Made by a program: the position numbers and the translations under genes. DNA of 64,000 bases. Origin: an uncultured Flavobacterium sp. (lineage in GTDB: Bacteria > Bacteroidota > Bacteroidia > Flavobacteriales > Flavobacteriaceae). The first letter of the stretch is position 1, and each line of letters opens with the position of its first letter. Below, in pieces: positions 30,374 through 39,786 of the stretch. Under the pieces are notes generated by a model. That model worked only from the letters and a program-made list of their open reading frames with translations. It searched no databases and was not told the origin of the DNA. The stretch lies in assembly GCF_946478785.1 (NCBI RefSeq), contig NZ_CAMLDD010000012.1, positions 1-64,000 on the forward strand. The letters are read 5' to 3'.

Positions 30374-33300
30374 TTATTTCTCTTTCTGATTCTGTTCTAC
30401 AAATTGAGTAGGCGTCATTCCAAAAAGTTCTTTGAAGGTTTTTGTAAAATAGGCCGAAGAATTAAAGCCACACATATGTGTCAATTCTTTAACCGAATAT
30501 TTTTGAGTCAATAACAATTCTGAAGCATATTTTAGTCGGATGGTTCGAATAAAATTACTAGGATTCTGTCCTGTAATTGAACTGATTTTTCTATAAAATT
30601 GAGATCTTCCTATTCCTAGTTCTTTGATGATATCTTCTAAACTAAAATCAGGATCAGAAATATTATGTATTACAATTTTAGTTGTTTTATCTAAAAATGC
30701 TTCATCTATAGAGTTCGTCGTGATTTCGCTCGACGGTAAAATCGTTCCTATAGAAGCAAATCGTTCTTTAGCTCTTTTTCTAGCCTCTAAAAGATTTTTA
30801 ATTCTAGCCTTTAAAACATTAATATTAAATGGTTTTGACAAATACTCATCAGCTCCTGTGTCATAACCTTCAATTCTGTCTTCTTCAAGACTTCTTGCTG
30901 TTAATAGAATAATAGGTATATGACTGGTTTCAATATCATTTTTAGCTTGTCGGCACATTTCAAAACCATCCATTTCTGGCATCATTACATCACTAATAAC
31001 AATATCGGGATAAAATTTCTTAATCATTTTTACCCCAAGAAGTCCATTGGCTGCTTCTTTTACTTGGAATTGATTACTCAACTCGCTCTTTAAATGATTC
31101 CTTAACTCTTTATTGTCTTCCACAATAAGCACAACAGGACGATTCCCTTTATTAGTATTCACTGTTTCATTATCCACTTCATCATTAGAAATAGCGATTT
31201 CATATTCGGCAGAAGTGATCGAAATTTTATCTAATTCATAATTATTAGCTTCCGCTAAATTGGATTGATTTTTAGTTACAATAAGATCGGCTGGTAATCG
31301 TACTATAAAGGTAGAACCTACTTGATATTCACTTTCAACCAAAATCTCTCCTTGGTGCAATTCGACCAAACTTTTAATAAAGTTCAATCCAATTCCAGTT
31401 CCTGATTTAGAGCTATCTGCATGAAAAAAGCGCTGAAAAATTTCGTTTAATTGCTCTTTTTTCAATCCTATTCCAGTATCTGCTACTTTAATTTCAACAT
31501 TTCGTTCTATTGATTTTTTAGTAAAAAATCGCAAAAAAGACTTGTTTTTTTCTACTGTAATTTCAGAGACAGACAAAATCACTTCACCTCCTTTGTCCGT
31601 GAATTTAAGTGCATTAGAAAGCAGATTAGTTACTATTTTTTCAATTTTATCAGGATCAAACATTCCATACAACTGTTTTTTAGGTGCATTAAAAATAAAA
31701 TGAATTCCTTTGGCTTTAGCCAAATCTTCAAAAAGTAAAAAAATGTCTTTATTAAATTTGATAATATTCATTTGGGAAATTTCCAATGGATTTTTGCCCA
31801 AATCCATTTTTCTAAGATCTAACAATTGATTGACCAGATGCAATAGTCTTCGGCTGCTTCTTTGTATTATTAATGCCGATTTTTTAACCTCTTCAGGATC
31901 ATTAAAAGAGGATAGTATCTTATCAACTGGATTTAAAATTAAAGTTAAAGGCGTTCTAAATTCGTGAGATACATTGATAAAGAAATTCAATTTCATTTGA
32001 TCTAATTCCTGTTCTTTCTCTTCTCTAACCTTTTTAGTATAAAAATAAACGGAATATGAAAGAACAAAACTAAAAGCCAAAAGATAAAACATATAGGCCC
32101 ACCAAGTTTTCCAGGGTGGAGATTGCACATTTACTGTAACAACTGTTTTTTTTGCCTGATCCCATTGACCATCAACAGAAGCAATGACTTCAAAAGTATA
32201 AGAACCGGGTTCAAGATTGGAATAATTTGCTACCCTGCTAATGTCAGCATTTATAAAACTATCGTCTAATCCTTCCATCCTGTAAGCATACTTAACACTC
32301 TCTGGATTTTGATAATGTAGCGCAACAAAACTAAACGAAATATAACCTTCATCGTACTTCAAATTAACCTCCTTAGTAGCTGAGATGGATTGATTCAGTA
32401 AAATTCTCCCGTTTATAGTATCTCCTGCATCAATTTTTTTATTGAACAATCTCATTTCAGAAATTACAGGGGTAACAATACTGGATTTTAAAGAAATAGC
32501 ATTAGGGTTAAAAATGTTGAATCCATTAATCCCTCCTACTATAATACGGCCATCAAATGTTTTAGCAATAGACTTACTTTGAAACTCAGTCCCTTGCAAT
32601 CCGTCGTGAAGATTAAAATTTTTAAAAGTTTGCTTTTGCGGATCAAGTAAGGATAAACCACTCTTGGTACTAATCCAAAGATTATGATTGTTGTCCTCTT
32701 GAATTCCTACTACTAAATTATTCGGTAATCCATTAGAGGAAGAATAAGCATTTTTTAATTTTAAATTAGAATCCAGTTCATATAAGCCAATATCAGCTCC
32801 AATCCATATATTTCCTTTGTAATCTTCAGTAATGTAATTGATTCGATTTCCTTGAATGTTTTTTATTTTAATCTCAGAAAAGTTAATTTTTTCAGGAATT
32901 GCAGTTTTAAAAGAAGATAGATATGCCACACACAAACCTTGTGATGTTCCTATTAAAAGTCGGTTTTTAGAATCAATAAATAGAGAAAACACAAAATTAC
33001 TAATCAAACTATGTGCATCTCCTTGTATATTTTTGTACTGATAAAACTTTTCATTAACCGGATCAAACAAATTTAATCCCGCTGTAGATGTTCCAAGCCA
33101 CAATCTGTTTTTAGCATCTTTTTCTGCGCACCAAACTGTATTTTGTCCTATAGAAAAAGGATCGTTTCTATTATACTTGTAGGATTTAGCAATTTCTTTG
33201 TCTGTGTAAAATTTATTCAAACCTCCATCCCAAGTACAAACCCATAAAATATCATTATTCCCTTCTAAGAGATAAACAATTTTATCAGAACTTAACGAAT

Positions 33301-34546
33301 TTACATCAGCAGCATTGGCTCTAAAATGTTTAAACGTACCAGATTTTTCATCAAATAAGTTTAATCCTCCACCATCAGTTCCAATCCAAATCCTTTTTTT
33401 ACTATCCTGCAATACCGATTGGGCAATTTTAGCACTTAATCCATTGGTGTTTCCTGGCTGGTAAAAATAATAACCAAAAGAAGCCTTAGCAACAGCTAGC
33501 TTACTCACACCTGCATTGTAAGATGCAATCCAAAAAATTCCCTTATTATCCTCTAAAACTTTAGAAGGTTGATTATTTGACAACGAAAAAGGATCATTAG
33601 GATTTTGCTTTAAATGCTGCAATAATCCTTTCTTTTTATCTAACAAATAAATTCCGTCTCCATCTGTTGAAACCCAAATTATTCCTTTCTTATCCTGATA
33701 CAAATCAAAAATGGGAATGCTTTTAGTTACTGGTGCAAATCTCTTAATAATTTTTTTCGTTGTATTATATATAAAAAGATGCGACAAATCATTACCTATC
33801 CAAAAATCACCTTCTTTATCTACCAAAAATTGCTTTGGTAAATGATTTAGGTATTGATTGTTTTCAAAATCAATGGAGAATCTCGTAAAATTATTAGTCT
33901 TAATATTGTATCTATTTAGATTATTAGCCTTTGTTCCTATCCAAATATTTCCATGAGCATCATTAAAAACACTGGATACATCATTATTATCAATAGATTT
34001 TGGGTCTTTAGGACTATTTATATATTGTACAATCTTTAACTTAGAATAATCTGTATTCTTGTTATTATCAAGAAAAACTTTAATAACTCCATTTTTAGAA
34101 GCAACCCATAATGAATTAGTCTCTTTATCAAACAATAATCCATTGATTACTTCTCTAAAAGTTCCATCTTCTGACTTTGTTTGATATAAATTTATTTTAT
34201 AGAATTTATTTGTGTCTTTGTCAAAAACATTTAAACCATTATCTGTTCCTACCCATAAATTTCCTTTATCATCCTGGGCTATTGTATTAATCCTATTGTT
34301 ACTTATAGAATGTGGATTATCTAAAATGGTACGATATATTTGAAATTCGTAGCCATTATATTTATTTAAACCGTCAATGGTCCCTAACCATACAAATCCT
34401 TCCCTATCTTGAAAAATATCAACACAAGTGCTGCTTGAAAGCCCTTGTGAAGTATCAAAATTTTCGAATTTCAAATTTGAATACTGAGCTTGAGCACAGC
34501 AAGTAAATAGTACAAAAAAGAACTTAATTATTTTTTTTCTTTTCAT
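30374..34546 (-). CDS. Hybrid two-component system sensor/regulator (HTCS) of the PUL
   Basis: The 1,390-residue protein has a signal peptide and a periplasmic sensor of repeated propeller units (IWIGTDGG, LWVGTDNGL and similar) to about residue 700. A Y_Y_Y domain (about 715-790) and one membrane helix near 805-825 follow. The cytoplasmic part has HisKA with the phospho-His in NVSHEFRTPL (about 863), HATPase with NLLSNALKFTDKGGEV (about 977), a receiver with VLIVEDN and the phospho-acceptor in DIVISDVMMPEMDG (about 1187), and an AraC-type HTH (about 1295-1383). This is the standard Bacteroidota PUL regulator. It probably senses an oligosaccharide and activates the susC and DUF4861 blocks, possibly at the duplicated 48-bp element. 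Confidence 0.96.
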   Translation of the reverse strand: MKRKKIIKFFFVLFTCCAQAQYSNLKFENFDTSQGLSSSTCVDIFQDREGFVWLGTIDGLNKYNGYEFQIYRTILDNPHSISNNRINTIAQDDKGNLWVGTDNGLNVFDKDTNKFYKINLYQTKSEDGTFREVINGLLFDKETNSLWVASKNGVIKVFLDNNKNTDYSKLKIVQYINSPKDPKSIDNNDVSSVFNDAHGNIWIGTKANNLNRYNIKTNNFTRFSIDFENNQYLNHLPKQFLVDKEGDFWIGNDLSHLFIYNTTKKIIKRFAPVTKSIPIFDLYQDKKGIIWVSTDGDGIYLLDKKKGLLQHLKQNPNDPFSLSNNQPSKVLEDNKGIFWIASYNAGVSKLAVAKASFGYYFYQPGNTNGLSAKIAQSVLQDSKKRIWIGTDGGGLNLFDEKSGTFKHFRANAADVNSLSSDKIVYLLEGNNDILWVCTWDGGLNKFYTDKEIAKSYKYNRNDPFSIGQNTVWCAEKDAKNRLWLGTSTAGLNLFDPVNEKFYQYKNIQGDAHSLISNFVFSLFIDSKNRLLIGTSQGLCVAYLSSFKTAIPEKINFSEIKIKNIQGNRINYITEDYKGNIWIGADIGLYELDSNLKLKNAYSSSNGLPNNLVVGIQEDNNHNLWISTKSGLSLLDPQKQTFKNFNLHDGLQGTEFQSKSIAKTFDGRIIVGGINGFNIFNPNAISLKSSIVTPVISEMRLFNKKIDAGDTINGRILLNQSISATKEVNLKYDEGYISFSFVALHYQNPESVKYAYRMEGLDDSFINADISRVANYSNLEPGSYTFEVIASVDGQWDQAKKTVVTVNVQSPPWKTWWAYMFYLLAFSFVLSYSVYFYTKKVREEKEQELDQMKLNFFINVSHEFRTPLTLILNPVDKILSSFNDPEEVKKSALIIQRSSRRLLHLVNQLLDLRKMDLGKNPLEISQMNIIKFNKDIFLLFEDLAKAKGIHFIFNAPKKQLYGMFDPDKIEKIVTNLLSNALKFTDKGGEVILSVSEITVEKNKSFLRFFTKKSIERNVEIKVADTGIGLKKEQLNEIFQRFFHADSSKSGTGIGLNFIKSLVELHQGEILVESEYQVGSTFIVRLPADLIVTKNQSNLAEANNYELDKISITSAEYEIAISNDEVDNETVNTNKGNRPVVLIVEDNKELRNHLKSELSNQFQVKEAANGLLGVKMIKKFYPDIVISDVMMPEMDGFEMCRQAKNDIETSHIPIILLTARSLEEDRIEGYDTGADEYLSKPFNINVLKARIKNLLEARKRAKERFASIGTILPSSEITTNSIDEAFLDKTTKIVIHNISDPDFSLEDIIKELGIGRSQFYRKISSITGQNPSNFIRTIRLKYASELLLTQKYSVKELTHMCGFNSSAYFTKTFKELFGMTPTQFVEQNQKEK

Positions 34547-34589
34547 TATATTTTCCTTAAAAATTCAAAACAATTTCTTAGTATTATAT

Positions 34590-34597
34590 TTAATTTT
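34590..34597. repeat. Target site duplication, left copy
   Basis: The 8 bp ttaatttt directly abut the left terminal inverted repeat and are identical to 43442-43449 beyond the right repeat. An 8-bp duplication is the length expected for IS1595-family transposition. Confidence 0.9.
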
Positions 34598-34622
34598 GAT
34601 AATAATATACCCAGTATACCAC
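34598..34622. repeat. Terminal inverted repeat, left end of the IS1595-family transposon
   Basis: These 25 bp are the perfect reverse complement of 43417-43441. Identity stops at both borders, and the outer border abuts the 8-bp target duplication. The outer end begins gataataa. Confidence 0.93.
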
Positions 34623-34630
34623 ATTATTTC

Positions 34631-35011
34631 TCATTTAGAAAATGAAAACTCAATTCTTCTTTTAAAATCTTCTTGAGGCATATCTTCTACAAATTTTAGA
34701 AAACTTGCTATTTCAAATGTTGTTGCACTAGAATAAGATATACCAATAAAAGACGAGAATTTGATTTGATTTTCAAGATATTTAATTTCAATTGAAAAAT
34801 CTACGGCTTGATACGTACTTGCATATTTGAAATTACAAGGATTTTCTGATTTAGTAATTAAGTTCATCTCAAAGTGCTTGTCATATTCTTTTATCCGATT
34901 ATCAACTTCATTTTTTAAATGATTATATAGAACAGTACTCATAGATTTCCTTTTAAAATAAGGAATAAAGATACCTAAAAATTTGAAAAGCAAAAGTTTT
35001 AAATTGAACAT
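34631..35011 (-). CDS. Small protein of unknown function, paralog of the gene at 39391-39786
   Basis: I do not recognise this family. The 126-residue reading frame resembles the other transposon gene at 39391-39786 in its N-terminal block (KFLGIFIPYFKRK against KFLCIFIPYFKRK) and in SIEIKYLENQIKFSS against ISIKYFEDSVEIKFSG. The DNA over the FKRK block is almost identical in both genes. It includes TATCTTTA, a near match to the Bacteroidota -7 box, with TTG 17 bp upstream. The true start may therefore be the internal Met24 (34942), with the conserved part being promoter and leader. The predicted mature protein is small, with a beta-rich middle and no catalytic motif. Confidence 0.6.
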   Translation of the reverse strand: MFNLKLLLFKFLGIFIPYFKRKSMSTVLYNHLKNEVDNRIKEYDKHFEMNLITKSENPCNFKYASTYQAVDFSIEIKYLENQIKFSSFIGISYSSATTFEIASFLKFVEDMPQEDFKRRIEFSFSK

Positions 35012-35094
35012 GATGTGTCTTTTTATTATGTGTATTAATCAAACAACATTCGTAACTCAACAACTTAAAAAAGCTTTTGTCTCGCGTTTTTACG

Positions 35095-35128
35095 AAAAAA
35101 TCCAACTCAATAAGAGTTGGATTTTTTC
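35095..35128. terminator. Hairpin terminator upstream of the transposase
   Basis: An 8-bp stem (tccaactc/gagttgga) with loop aataa is flanked by A and T runs, so it can act in both directions. It separates the divergent small-protein gene from the transposase gene. It may protect the transposase from read-through. Confidence 0.7.
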
Positions 35129-35259
35129 ATTTTATCGCATTTTTAAATTTACACAACAACACCAAATACCTTAAAACAATAAGTTACTGAATTTTTTCAA
35201 CTTTTAAATTTTCAATCTTTCAATGTTGTTGTATTCGTCATAATTCTAACTCAAAAATT

Positions 35260-36498
35260 ATGACTCCAATTAAATATGACTTTACTTCTTGCTATGATGC
35301 ATATGATTTTTCACAGTGTGACTACGAACAAGTATATCTCGAATCTGAACCTAATACACTCCATGAAAATGTAGAAGATATTCTAAAAGCATTACTTACT
35401 CAATTCAACGTTGAAAAAGCACCTGAGACCCTATCAATAATATTCCCAGACCCTATAAAACTGTTAACAAGTTGTAGAAATAAAGTAAGAAAAACGTTAC
35501 CTGTTACGCCAAAAAGTATTAATTTTAATAAAACACAGATGGCAAAACATCCTAATATTGAACTTAATACTGCACAAATTTTTAAATCCGTCTTTGACAT
35601 GATGGGTTGCTTAAACTCAGAAAAAACATGTCGTGAACATTTAGAAAAATTACGTTGGAACGGAGAACCAATATGTCCACATTGCGGAAGTCAACGTGAA
35701 AATCATTATCGAATAAAAACAAGAGGTGAAGAAAAAGGTAGATATAAATGCAAAGATTGTCGATTGCCTTTTAGTGTAACAATTGGAACCATCTTCGAAA
35801 AGTCTCAAATACCCTTGCAGAAATGGTTTATGGCGGTTTATTTATTTACAACTGCTAAAAAAGGAGTAAGTAGTTTCCAATTGCAAAGATCTATTGGAGT
35901 AACTCAAAAAACTGCTTGGTTTATGTTAAACAGAATTCGTAATTCAATAAGTAATAAGGTTGATTTCGAATTTGATGGTATTATACAAGTTGATGAAACG
36001 TATGTTGGAGGGAAGAACAAGAATCGTGGCAAAGGAAAAAAGGTTGAGAAAACACAAGGTAGAAGTCTTAAAACAAAAACACCTGTTTTTGGAATGCTAA
36101 ATGAAGGTCTTGTTTATACTCAGGTTGTAAAGGACACAAGTGGGAAAACTCTAAAAGCTATAATTAACTCAAAAGCGAAAAAGGGTTCAATTATAGTTAG
36201 TGATGGTTGGAGAGGTTATCGTGGATTGGATAAACAGTATAAGCATGAAATTATCAAACACAACTTGGGACTATTCAAAAAAGGATCATATCATACAAAT
36301 GGAATTGAAGGATTTTGGGGATTATTAAAAAGAGGCATTGTCGGAATATATCACTTTACAAGCGAAAAACATTTACATCGTTACTGTGATGAATTTGCCT
36401 ATCGCTACAACATTCGTACTTTAAGTCAAGGGGAACAATTTAATCTGACGTTGATTAATTCTGATGAGAGGTTAAGTTATAAGGAGTTGATAGCATAA
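35260..36498 (+). CDS. IS1595-family (ISXO2-like) DDE transposase with N-terminal extension
   Basis: The 412-residue protein carries the family core from about residue 118. It has a Zn-ribbon (CPHCGS then YKCKDC), the linker LPFSVTIGTIFEKS, and the ISXO2 domain with catalytic Asp in QVDETYVGG (about 245), Asp in VSDGWRGY (about 314) and the third site in HTNGIEGFWG. Typical members are about 300 residues and start near the FDMMG segment. Here about 110 extra residues precede it (SCYDAYDFSQCDYEQ onward), with no recognised domain. The extension may aid target or end recognition. The perfect ends of the element indicate that the enzyme was recently active. Confidence 0.93.
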   Translation: MTPIKYDFTSCYDAYDFSQCDYEQVYLESEPNTLHENVEDILKALLTQFNVEKAPETLSIIFPDPIKLLTSCRNKVRKTLPVTPKSINFNKTQMAKHPNIELNTAQIFKSVFDMMGCLNSEKTCREHLEKLRWNGEPICPHCGSQRENHYRIKTRGEEKGRYKCKDCRLPFSVTIGTIFEKSQIPLQKWFMAVYLFTTAKKGVSSFQLQRSIGVTQKTAWFMLNRIRNSISNKVDFEFDGIIQVDETYVGGKNKNRGKGKKVEKTQGRSLKTKTPVFGMLNEGLVYTQVVKDTSGKTLKAIINSKAKKGSIIVSDGWRGYRGLDKQYKHEIIKHNLGLFKKGSYHTNGIEGFWGLLKRGIVGIYHFTSEKHLHRYCDEFAYRYNIRTLSQGEQFNLTLINSDERLSYKELIA

Positions 36499-36545
36499 GT
36501 ATGATCAATTATATCTATATTTATTTTCTAAAATATTCACAGGTA

Positions 36546-37118
36546 ATGACAACAACACAAATTATAGCAGCAATAATATCAAGTTCAGTTCTTTCGGCTG
36601 CATTGACTTCTTTAGTTAATTGGATATTACATAATTCTAATTACAAAAAAGATTATTACAAGAAAATTTTGGAGAAAAGATTTAATGCTTTTGAGAAAGT
36701 GCAAGATCTAGCAGGAAAACTTAGTTTTCAAACACAACTTGATAATAGTGTAATACCGACAATCTTTTTTAATAATGAATATTATGATCAATTTATAATT
36801 TTACTCGCTTCAACAATTGACTCTTCATTCTGGTTAGACATTTCAACATCGTCTAAACTAACTGAACTGAATGTTTTTCTTTTAAATAACATAACTAACA
36901 ACATTAATTATGATTGGGATGTTAATCAAATGAACCAAAAATATAATGAATTAGGAGCTAATCATTTGGAAAACATTCGATTATTTAGGCAAGATCTTCA
37001 AACCTTAGTTAATAAAGAATTAAAAAATCTTCATAAAGTAGAACGTTTCTTTAATAATAAAGTCGAATTAGAAAAGTCTTATGCAGTTTTGAAATCAAAT
37101 TTTGTAGAGCATAATTAA
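36546..37118 (+). CDS. Membrane-anchored helical protein of unknown function, transposon cargo
   Basis: I do not recognise the family. From the preferred Met (MTTTQII) the protein has 190 residues. A single N-terminal membrane segment (IIAAIISSSVLSAALTSLV) precedes a basic stretch (HNSNYKKDYYKKILEKR) and a long helical, acidic and polar tail. An earlier ATG at 36501 would add 15 residues. That start lies 2 bp after the transposase stop, so co-transcription with the transposase is likely. The layout (one membrane helix plus cytoplasmic helices) recalls small effector or sensor components, but no function can be assigned. Confidence 0.65.
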   Translation: MTTTQIIAAIISSSVLSAALTSLVNWILHNSNYKKDYYKKILEKRFNAFEKVQDLAGKLSFQTQLDNSVIPTIFFNNEYYDQFIILLASTIDSSFWLDISTSSKLTELNVFLLNNITNNINYDWDVNQMNQKYNELGANHLENIRLFRQDLQTLVNKELKNLHKVERFFNNKVELEKSYAVLKSNFVEHN

Positions 37119-37158
37119 AAAGTACCTTTTATATATAATAATATAAAATCTTCTAATT

Positions 37159-37335
37159 ATGAAACCACTATCACAACATATTCAAGAAACACTTAATAAT
37201 GAATCATTAAAAGAAGCTTTCAATGAAAAGCTTGTAGATGAAGAGTTAGATGCCTTAACGAGAGTATCTCCAGCAACTAAGGTTGAGAGGAAAGATGGGA
37301 AGTCGTTGGTGGATATTGCAGTTAGTGGCAAATAA
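37159..37335 (+). CDS. 58-residue micro-protein with MKxLSxHIQE motif
   Basis: The ORF starts MKPLSQHIQETLNNES and continues in charged, probably helical sequence to SLVDIAVSGK. Its first ten residues match the 46-residue ORF at 43204-43344 (MKNLSDHIQESFATK), which is in the same transposon near the opposite end and on the other strand. Two independent frames sharing this N-terminus supports both being real. The A-rich leader and a position 40 bp after the preceding gene also fit. Function is unknown. A small regulator or antitoxin-like role is only a guess. Confidence 0.55.
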   Translation: MKPLSQHIQETLNNESLKEAFNEKLVDEELDALTRVSPATKVERKDGKSLVDIAVSGK

Positions 37336-37439
37336 GAAAAGGGTGATTATCAATTTGTAATTTTTATGTTAATAATCTAGTGAATAACTATAAAATGCAT
37401 GTATAATATCATATTATTTTATGGTTAATTTAGTACATT

Positions 37440-38654
37440 ATGGAAACAGATAATTCAAATACGTGCTTTAATTGCGAAAAACCATATCCTGTAATTGGTT
37501 TTTATTGTGGAGGTTGTTTAACTCAATTTAAATGTAAATCTTGTAATTCTTTTTTAGAAAAGGACAATCTTGGTTGCACAAACTGCGGAACCCCAAAAGA
37601 TTTACAGAATGGGAACTCGACAAATTTTTCTCAAAATTTAAATACTTTCCGATTACATGAAACGGCAACAGACAGAATAATTGAAGCTACATTTAGTGAC
37701 ACTGTGGGTAAAGATTTTGCTGGTATTTTAAAAGACACTTACACTGCAAGAATCGGTAATCCTTCTAATCAGAAATATATTGCAAATGCTCCAAGTGAGA
37801 TTTTTGATGAATCTACAATTGATGCTGAATCTACAATTGATGCTGAATTGATTGATGACAAAGTTATCGATCCACACATTGAACCGAAAGAGAAAATTTC
37901 TGAAATACAGAAAATAGTAGCTGAAACTTTTACGCCACCGACCCTTTTATCAGTAGCAATTAAAAATTTACCAAGTTCAGAAATCGAATGGATTGTTGTT
38001 TATTCATATTATGCTTCGGATTTTGGAAAGTCAATTTTTCAACGAAAAGATGTGATATTGAAACATAAAGAATCGAATAGAAAGAATAAGTCATTCTCTA
38101 ATAACTTTACAAGAAGTGTAGAGGGAGCGGTGAAAGCTGGATATATAAACCCATTAAATGACGGTTTTCATTTAATTGAACTAGGTGTTCAAAAAGCTGT
38201 AGAAGTCATAAGTCGTGAATCTGGTAGTGCTCCTAAATTCAAATCGAACTCATCAAAAAAGACAATAGTTGATGCCGTATCGGTCGAAAATAAAACATCT
38301 AAAAAAAGCGGGTCAAAGAATTCAGAAGTAAAATCTTTAAAAAGACTAACGGAGATAAATTTTTACCCAGAAAAGAAAGAAAGTTTAATAGATTTTCATG
38401 CTAAATTTCAATGCAAAAGTGATTTCGAAAGAATTTTAATTTTTGTGTACTACTTAGAAGAGATATTAAAAACAGCATCAATTACAGCCAGTCATATTTA
38501 TACTTGTTATGATAATCTGGAATTGAGAATACCGGAAAATTTACCTCAAACTATAAGAAATTCAAAAAGTCGCAAAGGTTGGATTGATACAAGTAATTCA
38601 GGTTTTACTCTTACATTTAAAGGTAGAAATTACTTAAAAGATTTGAATAAATGA
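37440..38654 (+). CDS. Zinc-ribbon protein with two winged-helix-like domains, candidate defence component
   Basis: The 404-residue protein opens with paired zinc-ribbon knuckles (CFNCEKP, CGGC, CKSCNSF, CTNCGTP; residues 9-55). An acidic linker contains a tandem STIDAE repeat. Two copies of an about 90-residue helical, winged-helix-like domain follow (about 165-255 and 305-402), each ending in a Gly-Trp/Tyr-Ile turn and a LxxxG segment. A third copy forms the N-terminus of the next gene, which starts inside this gene's stop codon (ATGA overlap). The pair is therefore a translationally coupled unit. No known family name is certain. A nucleic-acid- or protein-sensing role is inferred from the zinc ribbon and winged helices. 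Confidence 0.7.
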   Translation: METDNSNTCFNCEKPYPVIGFYCGGCLTQFKCKSCNSFLEKDNLGCTNCGTPKDLQNGNSTNFSQNLNTFRLHETATDRIIEATFSDTVGKDFAGILKDTYTARIGNPSNQKYIANAPSEIFDESTIDAESTIDAELIDDKVIDPHIEPKEKISEIQKIVAETFTPPTLLSVAIKNLPSSEIEWIVVYSYYASDFGKSIFQRKDVILKHKESNRKNKSFSNNFTRSVEGAVKAGYINPLNDGFHLIELGVQKAVEVISRESGSAPKFKSNSSKKTIVDAVSVENKTSKKSGSKNSEVKSLKRLTEINFYPEKKESLIDFHAKFQCKSDFERILIFVYYLEEILKTASITASHIYTCYDNLELRIPENLPQTIRNSKSRKGWIDTSNSGFTLTFKGRNYLKDLNK

Positions 38655-39394
38655 CATTAGAAAAATTTGTATCCAATATTAAAGACTTTAACAATATTTC
38701 AGCAAGTACAAAAATTGATTTCTTTGTTTATTTTTTAACTGTACTTGAAAGTAACGAAGGTGTAAGTAATAAAGATGTTGGGTCTTGTTTTGATATATTA
38801 AAGATTTCAAAGTATTCAAATATACCTGCCTATCTAAAAACTAACTCAAAGAAGACTAAAAGCAAATCTGCGAAATTTATCGTTCAAAACGGATTATATC
38901 ATTTAGAAAGGACAAGAAAAGCTGAAATAGATACAATATTAAATGTTCCTCCTGATTTAAACCCCACCGATGCATATTTCCCATTAGAATTATTTACTAA
39001 TACACGCGGTTATTTAGAATCTATTGCCAAACAGACTGCGGCTTGTTATGATTATGGTCTATTTGATGCATGTGCAGTAATGACAAGAAAATTATTAGAA
39101 ACTTTAATTATTGAGGCATTCGAAAGTCATAATATAGTATCTAGAATACAAGATAATACATCTAATTTTTTCGCTTTAAGCGCTTTAATTGATTCATTTA
39201 AAAATGAATCAACATGGAATATCGGTCGAAATGCAAAGGATAGCATTCCTAAAATAAAAAAAATGGGAGATTTAAGTGCTCATAATCGACGTTATTTTTC
39301 ACGAAAGCCAGATGTTGATAAATTAAAAGATGACTTGAGGATTGTGTTTGAAGAACTAATTCATATAATTGACTTCCCAAATAAAAAATCTTAA
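38651..39394 (+). CDS. Winged-helix-like plus DUF4145/HEPN-like protein, partner of the zinc-ribbon protein
   Basis: The 247-residue protein has an N-terminal domain (about 1-95) like the two repeats of the preceding protein: FFVYFLTVLESNEGVSNKDV and then IPAYLKTNSKKTK. A C-terminal helical domain follows (about 105-240), with CAVMTRKLLETLIIEAFE and KMGDLSAHNRRYFS. The latter resembles the helices and (R/K)x4-6H-type motif of DUF4145 and other HEPN folds, a group that includes many toxin or defence RNases. The motif is not a perfect R-x4-H, so catalysis is uncertain. It overlaps the previous gene by 4 bp and is convergent with the small gene at 39391. Confidence 0.65.
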   Translation: MTLEKFVSNIKDFNNISASTKIDFFVYFLTVLESNEGVSNKDVGSCFDILKISKYSNIPAYLKTNSKKTKSKSAKFIVQNGLYHLERTRKAEIDTILNVPPDLNPTDAYFPLELFTNTRGYLESIAKQTAACYDYGLFDACAVMTRKLLETLIIEAFESHNIVSRIQDNTSNFFALSALIDSFKNESTWNIGRNAKDSIPKIKKMGDLSAHNRRYFSRKPDVDKLKDDLRIVFEELIHIIDFPNKKS

Positions 39395-39786
39395 TATAGT
39401 TGAAAAAGATTGAATACTTTTTTCAACTCATCTTTATTTATTGAACGGAAATAAGTAAAGAAGTTTGTAATTTCTGCCAATTCCTCTTCACAATTATTTA
39501 AACTTCCGCTAAATTTAATTTCAACAGAATCTTCAAAATATTTTATTGAAATAACAAAACCAATATTCTGATAAGTTACGTTGTATCCAATTTTAATTTC
39601 TTGACCTACGGTATTTGAACATGTAATAATCCCTTGTGTAATATTAAAAGATCTGTTATTATAGTTTTTAATGTGGTTACTAACTGTATTGTTTACATAG
39701 TTTACCATGGTATCTTTATTCATAAACTTCCTTTTAAAATAAGGAATAAAGATACATAAAAATTTATATAGATGAAGCTTGAACAT
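39391..39786 (-). CDS. Small protein of unknown function, paralog of the gene at 34631-35011
   Basis: The 131-residue frame has the same N-terminal IFIPYFKRK block and central IKYFEDSVEIKFSG segment as its paralog near the left end of the transposon. Conservation of the DNA upstream of the internal Met22 (39723), including the stretch around TATCTTTA, is stronger than conservation of the protein tail, so translation may start there. It overlaps the end of the HEPN-like gene by 4 bp on the opposite strand. Function is unknown. Confidence 0.6.
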   Translation of the reverse strand: MFKLHLYKFLCIFIPYFKRKFMNKDTMVNYVNNTVSNHIKNYNNRSFNITQGIITCSNTVGQEIKIGYNVTYQNIGFVISIKYFEDSVEIKFSGSLNNCEEELAEITNFFTYFRSINKDELKKVFNLFQLY

